Below are positions 1-6,856 of a stretch of DNA of 12,118 nt, piece by piece. Position 1 is the first letter of the stretch. Each line of letters begins with the position of its first letter. Both the position numbers and the translations under genes were made by a program. The DNA is from Nitrospinae bacterium CG22_combo_CG10-13_8_21_14_all_47_10. GTDB taxonomy: Bacteria > Nitrospinota > Nitrospinia > Nitrospinales > VA-1. The stretch is taken from NCBI GenBank assembly GCA_002786505.1, contig PCTK01000089.1, positions 1,143 through 13,260 of the forward strand, given 5' to 3'. Under the pieces are notes generated by a model. It made no database searches, was not told the DNA's origin, and saw only the letters and a list, made by a program, of their open reading frames with translations.

Positions 1-840
1 AAGATAAGACCCGCCAAAAAGGTTCAGGTGGTTCAAAAGGTGGTACAGGTTATACAGGTCTTTTCTCTCTTCATATCCCGGGTTTAGCGGAAAAGCTTCG
101 TGATAAGCATCATAAAACCTTTGCGGCAGTCTGCCAAAAAGTTCGGTCATGGCCAGATCGGCTTCTCGCAAACCAAAATAAACTGCCGGATCAAAAATGC
201 AGGGCCAGCGTTCCCGGTCGGAAAAATAATTCCCCGACCATAGATCACCATGCAACAACGCCGGTTTTTCTCCTGAAATATCCAGATAGTTTTCAATCCG
301 GTCACACAGTTTGCTGAGGTTTTTATCGGTAGCGCTCGGAAGCTTGCCGGATCTACGTGCAAGTTCCTGCTGATATCGCAACCGGTGGTCACGAAAAAAT
401 TCAATGCCATTATTTTTGTGGGCATTTTTCTGGGGCGTACTGCCAATAAAATTATCATGATCAAGGCCGAAGCTGGGATGGGTGTTACGGTGAAGCGCCG
501 CCAGTGACCGGGCAAAACGGACTGGGAAGTCAGGTCCGGGAGTTGACCCCTCAATATATTCCAGAATTAGAAAGGAGGGACATTCGGAATCCTGTATAGC
601 CAGGGGTTTTGGGATGCGTGGCCCTCCTTTTACCTGTGAGAGAAGTCCAAGGCCCTTGGCTTCTGCGGCGAAGAAATCCGGTGGTGGGTGGGAATTATGC
701 TTCAGAAAAACCCGTTCGCCATTGTTCAATTCCAGAATGTGGGTCTGGTTAATGCACCCGCCTCCGGTTTGGGAGGAAGACTGTACTGCTACATCCTGGC
801 CGAAAACGGGTTGCAAGAGTTGGCAGATTTCTTCATTCAT
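1..840 (-). CDS. Fructosamine kinase family protein (protein-ketoamine 3-kinase), 3' end cut by window edge
   Basis: The frame is open from an ATG at 840 to base 1, giving 280 residues with no stop. The family is usually about 285-295 residues, so only some 10-15 C-terminal residues are missing. FN3K-family enzymes phosphorylate ketoamine adducts (fructosamines, or ribulosamines and erythrulosamines in many bacteria) on proteins at O3, destabilising the adduct so the amine is freed. Visible motifs: a glycine-rich loop TGGGCIN (residues 25-31) with Cys29; the catalytic motif HGDLWSGN (197-204, catalytic Asp199); the metal-binding segment starting FDPAVYFG (216-223), followed by READLAM (225-231); and a C-terminal LYNLYHLLNHLNLFGG (262-277) matching the family end. 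The ATG lies inside the 3' end of the upstream phosphatase gene (8-bp overlap), implying translational coupling. Family assignment is firm; the preferred sugar adduct cannot be read from sequence. Confidence 0.93.
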   Translation of the reverse strand, partial: MNEEICQLLQPVFGQDVAVQSSSQTGGGCINQTHILELNNGERVFLKHNSHPPPDFFAAEAKGLGLLSQVKGGPRIPKPLAIQDSECPSFLILEYIEGSTPGPDFPVRFARSLAALHRNTHPSFGLDHDNFIGSTPQKNAHKNNGIEFFRDHRLRYQQELARRSGKLPSATDKNLSKLCDRIENYLDISGEKPALLHGDLWSGNYFSDRERWPCIFDPAVYFGLREADLAMTELFGRLPQRFYDAYHEAFPLNPGYEERKDLYNLYHLLNHLNLFGGSYL

Positions 841-1330
841 GTTTTTTTGCAAGCCTGGTTTTCAAATGTTTCAGAACATTCGGGCAGGTTCGTTCGACGA
901 TCTGGTAAACCACTTCAAAGCCTTTGCCGCCTCCATAATAAGGGTCGGGCACTTCGAGATCGTTGTTGTGTTGTGGGTCGAAAGAACGAAACAGGAAAAG
1001 TTTATCATGAAGTTCTGCCATGGGCCGCATTTGTTGCAGAGCGCTTAGGTTGCTGTGGTCCATTGCCAGAACCAGATCCATCCGCTTGAAATCGGAGCCT
1101 TGAAATTGTCGGCCCCGGCTATTGAGTTGAATGCCGTGTGACCGGGCAGTTTGTTGCATCCTGGCATCGGGTGGACTCCCCACATGCCAGTGGCTGACTC
1201 CAGCAGAGCTTATAATGATACGGTCTTGCAGGCCCTCTTTTCTGACGAGGGCCGTAAAAACACCCTGGGCAAGCGGGGAACGGCAAATATTTCCTAGACA
1301 TACAAAACAGACTTCAACCGTTGAGTTCAT
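833..1330 (-). CDS. Low-molecular-weight protein tyrosine phosphatase family protein
   Basis: 165 residues, a typical length for this family. The P-loop CX5R motif is CLGNICRS (residues 11-18: nucleophile Cys11, Arg17, with a second cysteine Cys16). The general-acid motif DPYYGG is at 129-134 (Asp129). These are the complete catalytic elements of an LMW-PTP. Known members dephosphorylate phosphotyrosine or phosphoarginine, and some act on protein-bound ribulosamine 5-phosphate. The last 8 bp overlap the start of a fructosamine kinase gene, so the two are almost certainly cotranscribed. I therefore infer that the substrate is a phosphorylated sugar adduct rather than phosphotyrosine, making this the deglycation partner of the kinase. 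A role in exopolysaccharide tyrosine-kinase regulation is less likely because no BY-kinase or capsule gene is nearby. No strong ribosome binding site precedes the ATG; an upstream promoter is plausible (see 1384-1413). Confidence 0.93.
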   Translation of the reverse strand: MNSTVEVCFVCLGNICRSPLAQGVFTALVRKEGLQDRIIISSAGVSHWHVGSPPDARMQQTARSHGIQLNSRGRQFQGSDFKRMDLVLAMDHSNLSALQQMRPMAELHDKLFLFRSFDPQHNNDLEVPDPYYGGGKGFEVVYQIVERTCPNVLKHLKTRLAKKHE

Positions 1331-1382
1331 TTATTGATTTACCGGGCAATTGCGTTTAAGATATGCACAAAATATCTATTAC

Positions 1383-1388
1383 TATAAT
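1383..1388 (+). promoter_or_regulatory. Candidate -10 element for purBC
   Basis: A perfect TATAAT lies 67 bp before the purB start, but no good -35 hexamer is seen 16-18 bp upstream. A second TATAAT at 1433-1438 lies too close to the ribosome binding site to leave a usable leader, so the first is preferred. It overlaps the candidate minus-strand -10 for the phosphatase gene. No operator or riboswitch is recognisable in the 124-bp gap. Confidence 0.3.
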
Positions 1389-1413
1389 AAAGAGTTTTTC
1401 TGCCTTTATTCAA
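1384..1413 (-). promoter_or_regulatory. Candidate sigma-70 promoter for the phosphatase/kinase unit
   Basis: Read on the minus strand, TTGAAT (1413-1408) and TATTAT (1389-1384) are separated by 18 bp. They match the -35 consensus at 4 of 6 and the -10 consensus at 5 of 6 positions. The predicted transcription start near 1377 gives a leader of about 47 nt before the ATG at 1330. The -10 overlaps a TATAAT on the opposite strand. This rests on consensus matching in A/T-rich DNA. Confidence 0.45.
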
Positions 1414-1440
1414 CCTCAACTTTTCCCCGACCTATAATTC

Positions 1441-1446
1441 AAGGAA
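1441..1446 (+). promoter_or_regulatory. Ribosome binding site supporting the TTG start of purB
   Basis: AAGGAA sits 8 bp before the TTG at 1455. No in-frame ATG near this position would give the conserved PurB N-terminus, so the site together with the family N-terminus (IPRYSLPEM) decides in favour of TTG. Confidence 0.7.
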
Positions 1447-1454
1447 CCTGAACA

Positions 1455-2750
1455 TTGATACCAAGATATTCATTGCCTGAAATGTCGGCTATTTGGGAGC
1501 CGGAAAACAAATTTAAAATTTGGCTCAAAATAGAAGTTCTGGCCTGTGAGGCCTTGGCCAATAAGGGGGAAATCCCCAGGTCGGCCTTAAAAGATATTCA
1601 AACAAAATCCCGGTTCAATGTAGAACGCATAGATGAAATTGAACGGGAGGTCAAGCATGACGTGATTGCTTTCTTAACCTGTGTGGCGGAACATGTCGGG
1701 GACTCTGCCAGATTCATGCATATGGGGATGACTTCCTCGGATGTTCTGGATACCGCTTTGGCGGTGCAGATGAAGCAATCCGCAACTCTCATATTAAAAG
1801 AGCTCACGGCATTTAAGGATGTATTGGAAAGGCAGGCAAAGAAGTACAAGCTCACGCCCACCATCGGTCGGTCGCATGGTATTCACGCTGAGCCTTTGAC
1901 CTTTGGGCTGAAAATTGCCAATTGGTATGAAGAGGTCAAACGCAATATAGACCGGTTAAAACGAGCCCGGCAAACTATCGCATATGGGCAAATCTCTGGA
2001 GCGGTGGGAACCTTTGCTTGCATCGATCCGGATGTGGAAGAATATGTTTGCGCCAAACTGGGGTTGAAACCAGCGCCTGTTTCCAGCCAAATTATTCAGA
2101 GAGACCGTCATGCGGAGTTTTTTTCAACCCTTGCTATAATTGCGGGAACTATAGATAAAATTGCTACGGAAATTCGCCATTTGCATCGAACGGAAGTGTT
2201 AGAGGTGGAGGAGTATTTTTCCAGCGGACAGAAAGGATCATCGGCGATGCCGCATAAGCGCAACCCGGTGATTACCGAGCAAATGTGCGGTCTGGCCCGG
2301 GTGGTACGGGCAAATTCTTTTGCCGCTATGGAGAATATGCCACTCTGGCACGAACGGGATATCAGCCATTCTTCCGTGGAGCGGGTGATCGGGCCGGATA
2401 GCACGATTCTGATCCATTACATGTTAAAGAAAATGACATCAATGATGGACCGGCTAATGGTTTATCCCGATAATATGATGCGAAATCTGGAAAAAACGGG
2501 GGGATTGATTTTTTCGCAAAGTGTTTTATTAGCCCTGGTGAGAAAAGGCATCAGCCGGGAAGAAGCATATAAATTGGTGCAGAAAAACGCTATGCAAAGC
2601 TGGACCAAAGGAAAAGATTTTCTAACGCTCCTGAAAAAAGATAAGGATATTAAAAAACTCTTGTCTGCGGGAGAAATTGAAAAGACTTTTCAATTAAAAA
2701 CCCAATTTAAAAACATAGACCGGATTTTCAAACGGGTCTTTAAAAATTAA
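1455..2750 (+). CDS. purB: Adenylosuccinate lyase
   Basis: 431 residues, the usual length for the bacterial short PurB form. It cleaves SAICAR to AICAR plus fumarate and adenylosuccinate to AMP plus fumarate, in the cytosol as a homotetramer. The fumarase/aspartase superfamily signature GSSAMPHKRNP is at residues 261-271 and supplies the mobile catalytic-serine loop. TSSD is at 93-96 and RSHGIHAEP at 139-147 (His141 is the likely catalytic histidine). The N-terminus (RYSLPEM, then AIWEPENKFKIWL) is typical of PurB. The start codon is TTG with AAGGAA 8 bp upstream. purC follows after 10 bp, so the two form an operon; PurC makes the SAICAR that PurB cleaves. Nothing appears truncated or frameshifted. 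Confidence 0.98.
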   Translation: MIPRYSLPEMSAIWEPENKFKIWLKIEVLACEALANKGEIPRSALKDIQTKSRFNVERIDEIEREVKHDVIAFLTCVAEHVGDSARFMHMGMTSSDVLDTALAVQMKQSATLILKELTAFKDVLERQAKKYKLTPTIGRSHGIHAEPLTFGLKIANWYEEVKRNIDRLKRARQTIAYGQISGAVGTFACIDPDVEEYVCAKLGLKPAPVSSQIIQRDRHAEFFSTLAIIAGTIDKIATEIRHLHRTEVLEVEEYFSSGQKGSSAMPHKRNPVITEQMCGLARVVRANSFAAMENMPLWHERDISHSSVERVIGPDSTILIHYMLKKMTSMMDRLMVYPDNMMRNLEKTGGLIFSQSVLLALVRKGISREEAYKLVQKNAMQSWTKGKDFLTLLKKDKDIKKLLSAGEIEKTFQLKTQFKNIDRIFKRVFKN

Positions 2751-2760
2751 GAGATAAATC

Positions 2761-3489
2761 ATGGAGCGTCTGGAAAAAATATACGAAGGCAAGGCCAAAA
2801 TCCTTTACACCACATCTGATCCTGATTTGCTGATTCAGTATTTCAAGGACGATGCTTCAGCTTTCAATGGGGTGAAAAAGGGAACCATCATTGACAAGGG
2901 TGTGATGAACAATCATGTCTCAAGCCGGATTTTCCAATATTTAGAGAGCGAGGGCATCAAAACCCATTTTGTCAAAAATCTCAACGACCGGGAAATGCTG
3001 GTGAAAAAGCTGGATATCATTCCCGTAGAAGTGGTCTTGCGCAATGTCGCCGCGGGTAGTTTATGCAAAAGGTTGGGCATTGAGGAAGGGCGCGCCCTGG
3101 AAAAACCAATTCTCGAATTTTTTTATAAGAGTGATCCACTGGGTGACCCGATGATCAATGAATGTTATGTGGATGTTTTTGGCTGGGCCACCAAGCAAGA
3201 GGTGGAGATATTGAAGTCAGAAGGACTGAAAATCAATAAACTGATGAGCAAATTTTTTAAGGAACGGAACATTCGGTTGATTGATTTCAAGGTGGAGTTT
3301 GGCCGGCATAAGGGCGAGGTTCTTCTGGGGGATGAGATCAGCCCGGATGGATGTCGCCTGTGGCATTGGGAAACCAGTGAGAAAATGGATAAGGACCGGT
3401 TCCGCTTTAACATGGGAAATGTAGAAGAAAAATATCAGGAAGTTTACAATTTGATTTGCTCCACTCGGTGTGGGGCCAATGAGCAATAA
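2761..3489 (+). CDS. purC: Phosphoribosylaminoimidazole-succinocarboxamide (SAICAR) synthase
   Basis: 242 residues, standard for single-domain bacterial PurC. It condenses CAIR with aspartate using ATP to form SAICAR in de novo purine synthesis. Evidence: the N-terminal YEGKAK loop (8-13), VVLRNVAAGS (91-100), DFKVEFG (175-181) and the family signature GDEISPDGCRLW (190-201). It follows purB by 10 bp, with only a weak purine-rich AAGAGA before the ATG, suggesting translation coupled to purB. The substrate-product relation of PurC and PurB fits the pairing. The frequent continuation with purS-purQ-purL is absent: the next gene is convergent. Confidence 0.98.
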   Translation: MERLEKIYEGKAKILYTTSDPDLLIQYFKDDASAFNGVKKGTIIDKGVMNNHVSSRIFQYLESEGIKTHFVKNLNDREMLVKKLDIIPVEVVLRNVAAGSLCKRLGIEEGRALEKPILEFFYKSDPLGDPMINECYVDVFGWATKQEVEILKSEGLKINKLMSKFFKERNIRLIDFKVEFGRHKGEVLLGDEISPDGCRLWHWETSEKMDKDRFRFNMGNVEEKYQEVYNLICSTRCGANEQ

Positions 3490-3506
3490 GTTTATCTGGC
3501 TAGTAA

Positions 3507-3533
3507 AGGGTGCTCTCGGCTTGAAGAGACCCT
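3507..3533. terminator. Candidate bidirectional hairpin between convergent purC and the membrane protein gene
   Basis: AGGGT (3507-3511) pairs with ACCCT (3529-3533), and CTCT (3513-3516) pairs with AGAG (3525-3528), with one bulged G and an 8-nt loop. It lies 17 bp after the purC stop and 2 bp past the stop of the opposite gene. Neither strand has a long T-run (minus continues TTTAC), so efficiency is uncertain. The position between converging genes is the main support. Confidence 0.4.
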
Positions 3534-3535
3534 GC

Positions 3536-5590
3536 CTATTGGCCTCTCCCGCTAAGGAGTTTCTCGCGTCCGTGAACCAGAAAAGCCATGATGTAAATGA
3601 CCAAAGCCAGCAGATAAAGGCTTTTGGTTCCCAGTGCCATGGAGCTGTACTCCAGCAACCCCCCGCAAATAGCTCCCATCAGGTTATAGCCCAGGGAAGT
3701 CGTGGGCTCCTGCCGAGTTGCAAAAATCTGCGAAAATAACATTCCCGCAAAAAACAGCGGTATTGCTGTGATCAAAGCGCCTACAATCCATTGACCTGCC
3801 AGCGGCAGGCCTAAAAGTGAATGAGTGGGGACGGCGTAGCTGACTACGATGGTGATAAACAGGATAAAGAACAGCCTTGTTTTATCAAAAGGGCCGCGTT
3901 GAAGGATAAAAAGATTGGCGACAAAAATGAGCGCCAGAATGGACGCAAAGACCAGAACGTTGACCTGCCAGGTTGATCCGAATAACAAGGACATTTCAGT
4001 GACGCTCTTGGTCTCCAGCAAAAGGAAACTCGCCCCTAAGAGGAATAAAGTCCAGTCAGTATTTTTAAGACTCCTTTGCCCAGCCGCGAAAATGACCGAT
4101 ATTATGGAAATTAAAAATATAATACCACCCGCTTGCAGGTAGTGGGAAGGAATGCCGGGCCTGTCCAGATAAAGATAAGGCCAGTCATCAGTGGGAGGCG
4201 AGATAAGACCTGGGATGATTGGGGAATTATCTTTTAACTCCTTAAAGTAATCACCAAAGTCATTGCCAGCTTCAACCTTTGATCCCGCGACAAAGGTGAA
4301 ATTAAACAGCCGGTAATTTTTTTCATAGCGCATTAAAGGGTGAACGCCGAAAACATCCATCAGCATTTTAGCGAATTTAGCGGAAATAGCTCCTTTCTCC
4401 GACATATGATACAAAATCAATATGCCATCTGTTTTTAAGTGTTCCCGTAAGGATCGAAAGGATTCTTCCGTGTAGATATAGTTGTCAAGACGGATGGATG
4501 ACATGCCGGACAAGAGGGTTTGGCTATCCAGGGTTCCCAATATGATGACGTCGTATTTCTTTTTGGTTTTTTTCAGGAAGGCACGGGCATCATCAATGTA
4601 GACTTGCACCCGCGGGTCGTCATAGGGTTTTTGGTAATTAAAATCTTTGCCAATCTTCCAGATAGCGCGGTCAATTTCAACGGCGTCAATACTTTTTGCG
4701 CCCTGCTCAAGAACCAGGTGGACATCGTTTCCAGACCCTGCTCCTAATATCAATACATCCTCCCAGCTTTTTGCGAAGCGGTAAGGAAGTTGGTAATCTT
4801 TTTTTATCTGGTCAGCGCTATCTTTGGCGTTAAGGGGAGAGAAATTGATCATAAACTGGTGAAGAGAGCCGTTGACATTTATAGAGGTAACCTCTGGATT
4901 TGGGTAGTAATTGATTTTGTAATAGGGGGACCAGATTTCATGATCTTTCTGGTAAAGGTTTTGCACCAGAAAAATTACCAATGTCAGGCAAATAATGGAG
5001 ACAGCACGGTTTTGTTTCTTCCCGGTCAGGAAAAGAAAAAGAAAACCGCCAAGGCCAAACCAAACCAAAGGCGGGGCGGAAAAATGACTCATCAAGGAAA
5101 AAGCCAGGAGTCCAGCCAGGCTTCCCGCAGTATTGATGGCGTAGGCATGGAGAGCTGGAAAGTTTTCAAACTCCCTTCCCATTGCGTATCCCAATGCGAT
5201 AAAAGGCAGGGCCGATAGACAAAAAAAGACGCTCACTACCGGAACCATTCCCCACTCCACACTATGTGGTGACAGGTCAAAATAAAGAGCATACATGGCC
5301 TCTCCTGAACGAGGGGCCTCTACCAAAACGTTGCTGAAATAAACGCAGGCGACTGTCAATATCAGTAACGTTGGGGGGAACCATTGCGTTAGATTCCTTT
5401 TCCCTTTCACCCGTATTATTCCGATGCCCATGCCCAGAAACGCCGCTACCAATACAAGGTTTATAAAATAGGCGGTGATCCGGACGTTGGAAGGAATGAA
5501 ACGAATTAATGCCAGTTCAAAAAATAGAATTAAAAAACTGTAACCGAAAAGCTTATAAGAGGAAGGGGAGAAAATACTTTGAGGTTTCAA
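3536..5590 (-). CDS. Membrane protein with a central spermidine-synthase-like (methyltransferase-fold) domain
   Basis: 684 residues. About six transmembrane segments occupy residues 13-212, a soluble Rossmann-type domain lies at about 215-480, and about six to seven more segments occupy 487-674. The soluble domain has a glycine loop LGAGSGND (282-289), an acidic ribose-binding VEID (304-307) and DDARAFL (333-339), as in the spermidine synthase / SAM-binding superfamily. The C-terminal part carries LLETKSVTEMSLLFGSTW (524-541) and GAICGGLLEY (639-648), which I recognise from fused membrane 'spermidine synthase' proteins. The loop is not the GGGDGG of true spermidine synthases, and the usual D-x-x-D-P motif after the fourth strand reads LGTLDS (351-356), so aminopropyl transfer is doubtful. 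It starts at TTG with AAAAAGG upstream and follows the small cysteine-rich gene by 42 bp. Substrate and reaction are unknown. Confidence 0.85.
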   Translation of the reverse strand: MKPQSIFSPSSYKLFGYSFLILFFELALIRFIPSNVRITAYFINLVLVAAFLGMGIGIIRVKGKRNLTQWFPPTLLILTVACVYFSNVLVEAPRSGEAMYALYFDLSPHSVEWGMVPVVSVFFCLSALPFIALGYAMGREFENFPALHAYAINTAGSLAGLLAFSLMSHFSAPPLVWFGLGGFLFLFLTGKKQNRAVSIICLTLVIFLVQNLYQKDHEIWSPYYKINYYPNPEVTSINVNGSLHQFMINFSPLNAKDSADQIKKDYQLPYRFAKSWEDVLILGAGSGNDVHLVLEQGAKSIDAVEIDRAIWKIGKDFNYQKPYDDPRVQVYIDDARAFLKKTKKKYDVIILGTLDSQTLLSGMSSIRLDNYIYTEESFRSLREHLKTDGILILYHMSEKGAISAKFAKMLMDVFGVHPLMRYEKNYRLFNFTFVAGSKVEAGNDFGDYFKELKDNSPIIPGLISPPTDDWPYLYLDRPGIPSHYLQAGGIIFLISIISVIFAAGQRSLKNTDWTLFLLGASFLLLETKSVTEMSLLFGSTWQVNVLVFASILALIFVANLFILQRGPFDKTRLFFILFITIVVSYAVPTHSLLGLPLAGQWIVGALITAIPLFFAGMLFSQIFATRQEPTTSLGYNLMGAICGGLLEYSSMALGTKSLYLLALVIYIMAFLVHGREKLLSGRGQ

Positions 5591-5600
5591 AGACGTTTTG

Positions 5601-5607
5601 CCTTTTT
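5601..5607 (-). promoter_or_regulatory. Ribosome binding site supporting a TTG start at 5590
   Basis: On the minus strand AAAAAGG lies 10 bp before the TTG. An in-frame TAA occurs seven codons upstream of the TTG, and the next in-frame Met is residue 54, inside a transmembrane segment. TTG is therefore the best start. Confidence 0.6.
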
Positions 5608-5632
5608 GGTTTTAAAAGTGGGAAATGAATGA

Positions 5633-5902
5633 TTAGATTTCTTTGCACTCCATTTTTTCAAGGGGCTGGGCCTGGCATTCTATCGACTCTGTCATACCGT
5701 TCGCTACTTTAGCGCAGGCGGTGCTTATTCCCGTCATAATGGTATCGTCCTTGGCCATGCCTTTTACTTCCTGGCACACGATCTGATCTTTGTATTTGAT
5801 GCAGATTTCGCATTGATATTTGTTGCCGGTCCACAGAAGATCAATGGAAACGCTGGCAACGAAAGCAAGAAATACAAGAGTGATAATAGTGCCTTTACTC
5901 AT
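5633..5902 (-). CDS. Small membrane-anchored or secreted six-cysteine protein, function unknown
   Basis: 89 residues. An N-terminal hydrophobic stretch (residues 5-23) after MSKGT can act as a signal anchor or signal peptide, leaving a mature part of about 65 residues. That part holds six cysteines (31, 34, 43, 63, 76, 86), including a CxxC at 31-34, which suggests disulfides in the periplasm or metal binding. I do not recognise a family. It lies 21 bp after orn and 42 bp before the spermidine-synthase-like membrane gene on the same strand, so all three are probably cotranscribed. No clear ribosome binding site precedes the ATG, which lowers certainty about the exact start. The even cysteine number and clean placement between two real genes support it being coding. 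Confidence 0.7.
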   Translation of the reverse strand: MSKGTIITLVFLAFVASVSIDLLWTGNKYQCEICIKYKDQIVCQEVKGMAKDDTIMTGISTACAKVANGMTESIECQAQPLEKMECKEI

Positions 5903-5923
5903 AAGGGGAATGTCTGTTCGTTT

Positions 5924-6502
5924 TCAGGTTACAAGTTGGGCTATATTAGCTTCCTGCCCTATAAAATAATGTTGTCGATAAAAAACAAGCTCCTTCAGGG
6001 ACTCCCGGATGTCCGTGAGGGCCATATGCTCGTTGCTTTTTTTGGGAAATTTGGGGCCTTTCGGGTACCAGCGGTTCACCAGTTCTTTGACGGAGGTTAC
6101 GTCAATACTTCTGTAATGCAAGTAGTCATGCAGGTCCGGCATGTATTTGGAGAGGAATTTTCGGTCCTGGTTAATGGAGTTTCCACATAAAGGTGATGTG
6201 CCTTTAGGGCAGTACTTTTTGATAAATTCTAAAGTCCTCTTTTCAGCTTCCTTCAGATCTATCAATGACTCCCGCACCCGCTTGACCAGTCCTGATGCTT
6301 TGTGATGCTTGGTGTTCCAATCATCCATTTTGTCCAGAATCTCGTCTCGTTGATGAATGGCGATACAGGGTCCTTCTTCCAGAACATTTAGTTCGCTGTC
6401 AGTAATGAGAGTGGCGATTTCGATGATGACTTCTTTTCCTGCATCCAAACCGGTCATTTCCAGATCCATCCAAACCAGGTTGTTTTTAGATTTGCGAGCC
6501 AT
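5924..6502 (-). CDS. orn: Oligoribonuclease
   Basis: 192 residues, close to the usual size of about 180-190. Orn is the 3'-5' exonuclease that finishes RNA decay by degrading dinucleotides (including pGpG from c-di-GMP turnover) to mononucleotides in the cytosol. The DEDDh catalytic set is complete: WMDLEMTGLD (Asp13, Glu15), CGNSINQDRKFL (106-117, Asp113), His159 in NEHMAL and Asp164 in TDIRESLKEL. MDDWN (59-63), HKASGLV (67-73) and KYMPDL (119-124) also match Orn closely. It is the first gene of a probable minus-strand transcript with two membrane-protein genes. Its leader contains an inverted repeat (6524-6551). The nearest purine-rich site (AGGA) is about 16 bp before the ATG, which is rather far. 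Confidence 0.97.
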   Translation of the reverse strand: MARKSKNNLVWMDLEMTGLDAGKEVIIEIATLITDSELNVLEEGPCIAIHQRDEILDKMDDWNTKHHKASGLVKRVRESLIDLKEAEKRTLEFIKKYCPKGTSPLCGNSINQDRKFLSKYMPDLHDYLHYRSIDVTSVKELVNRWYPKGPKFPKKSNEHMALTDIRESLKELVFYRQHYFIGQEANIAQLVT

Positions 6503-6523
6503 AAAATTTATATTCTTTTCCTA

Positions 6524-6551
6524 AAAGTTTTTCCGGCAGTTTAAAAACTTT
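6524..6551. repeat. Inverted repeat in the orn leader
   Basis: AAAGTTTTT (6524-6532) and its exact complement AAAAACTTT (6543-6551) flank a 10-bp spacer, 22 bp upstream of the orn ATG. It could be a protein-binding operator or a leader hairpin; its A/T-only arms would make a weak RNA stem. The 10-mer AAAAGTTTTT recurs at 6973-6982. Confidence 0.5.
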
Positions 6552-6804
6552 CGGGTTTTAATCAGCATTTGGCCTATTTTGACCAAAAAATAATCTTGCC
6601 GTGCAATCAAATTATCAGCCTTTGTCCTTTGAGGAAGGCCGATTCCCTTCTGATTATGCGAATTCAGGCCACATTGTAACTTAAAACCCTTGAAATATGA
6701 ACCCTTCATTAGCCAAATATCTGAATATGCTGGGCTTTGTAACTTTAGACGCTACTGAAAGGCAGTAATTTGTTGTCGCCGCCAGTTTGAAAATTGTGAA
6801 GGGG

Positions 6805-6851
6805 AAAAACAAAAGAGGAGCAGGCGGGCTTGGAAAACCGCCTACTCCTCT
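6805..6851 (-). terminator. Intrinsic terminator of the glnD-TPR transcript
   Basis: Read on the minus strand, AGAGGAG-T-AGGCGG (6851-6838) pairs with CCGCCT-G-CTCCTCT (6827-6814): a stem of 13 base pairs plus one internal mismatch, with a 10-nt loop. It is followed directly by a T-rich tract, TTTGTTTTT (6813-6805). This is a textbook rho-independent terminator for leftward transcription, about 210 bp beyond the TPR gene stop. On the plus strand the hairpin lacks a T-run. Confidence 0.8.
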
Positions 6852-6856
6852 AAAGT

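Noticed and set aside
147..554. Minus-strand 135-codon open frame
   Set aside because: It lies within the fructosamine kinase gene in another frame; the kinase frame is continuous and conserved throughout.
614..1089. Plus-strand open frames of 144 and 133 codons
   Set aside because: They are antisense to the well-conserved kinase and phosphatase genes and resemble no protein family.
3470..3739. Plus-strand 89-codon frame overlapping the purC end, considered as a purS-like gene
   Set aside because: The sequence is not PurS-like and most of it is antisense to the C-terminal membrane part of the opposite gene.
4790..5218. Plus-strand 142-codon frame
   Set aside because: Antisense to the membrane protein's N-terminal half; composition is low-complexity basic, as expected for the complement of membrane-helix codons.
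5813..6190. Plus-strand 125-codon frame
   Set aside because: Antisense to orn and the small cysteine protein, with no family resemblance.
6521..6709. Minus-strand 62-codon frame upstream of orn
   Set aside because: No recognisable features or ribosome binding site; overlaps the orn leader inverted repeat.
6697..6768. Plus-strand 23-residue peptide frame starting MNPSLAKY
   Set aside because: No ribosome binding site and no promoter; short enough to occur by chance.
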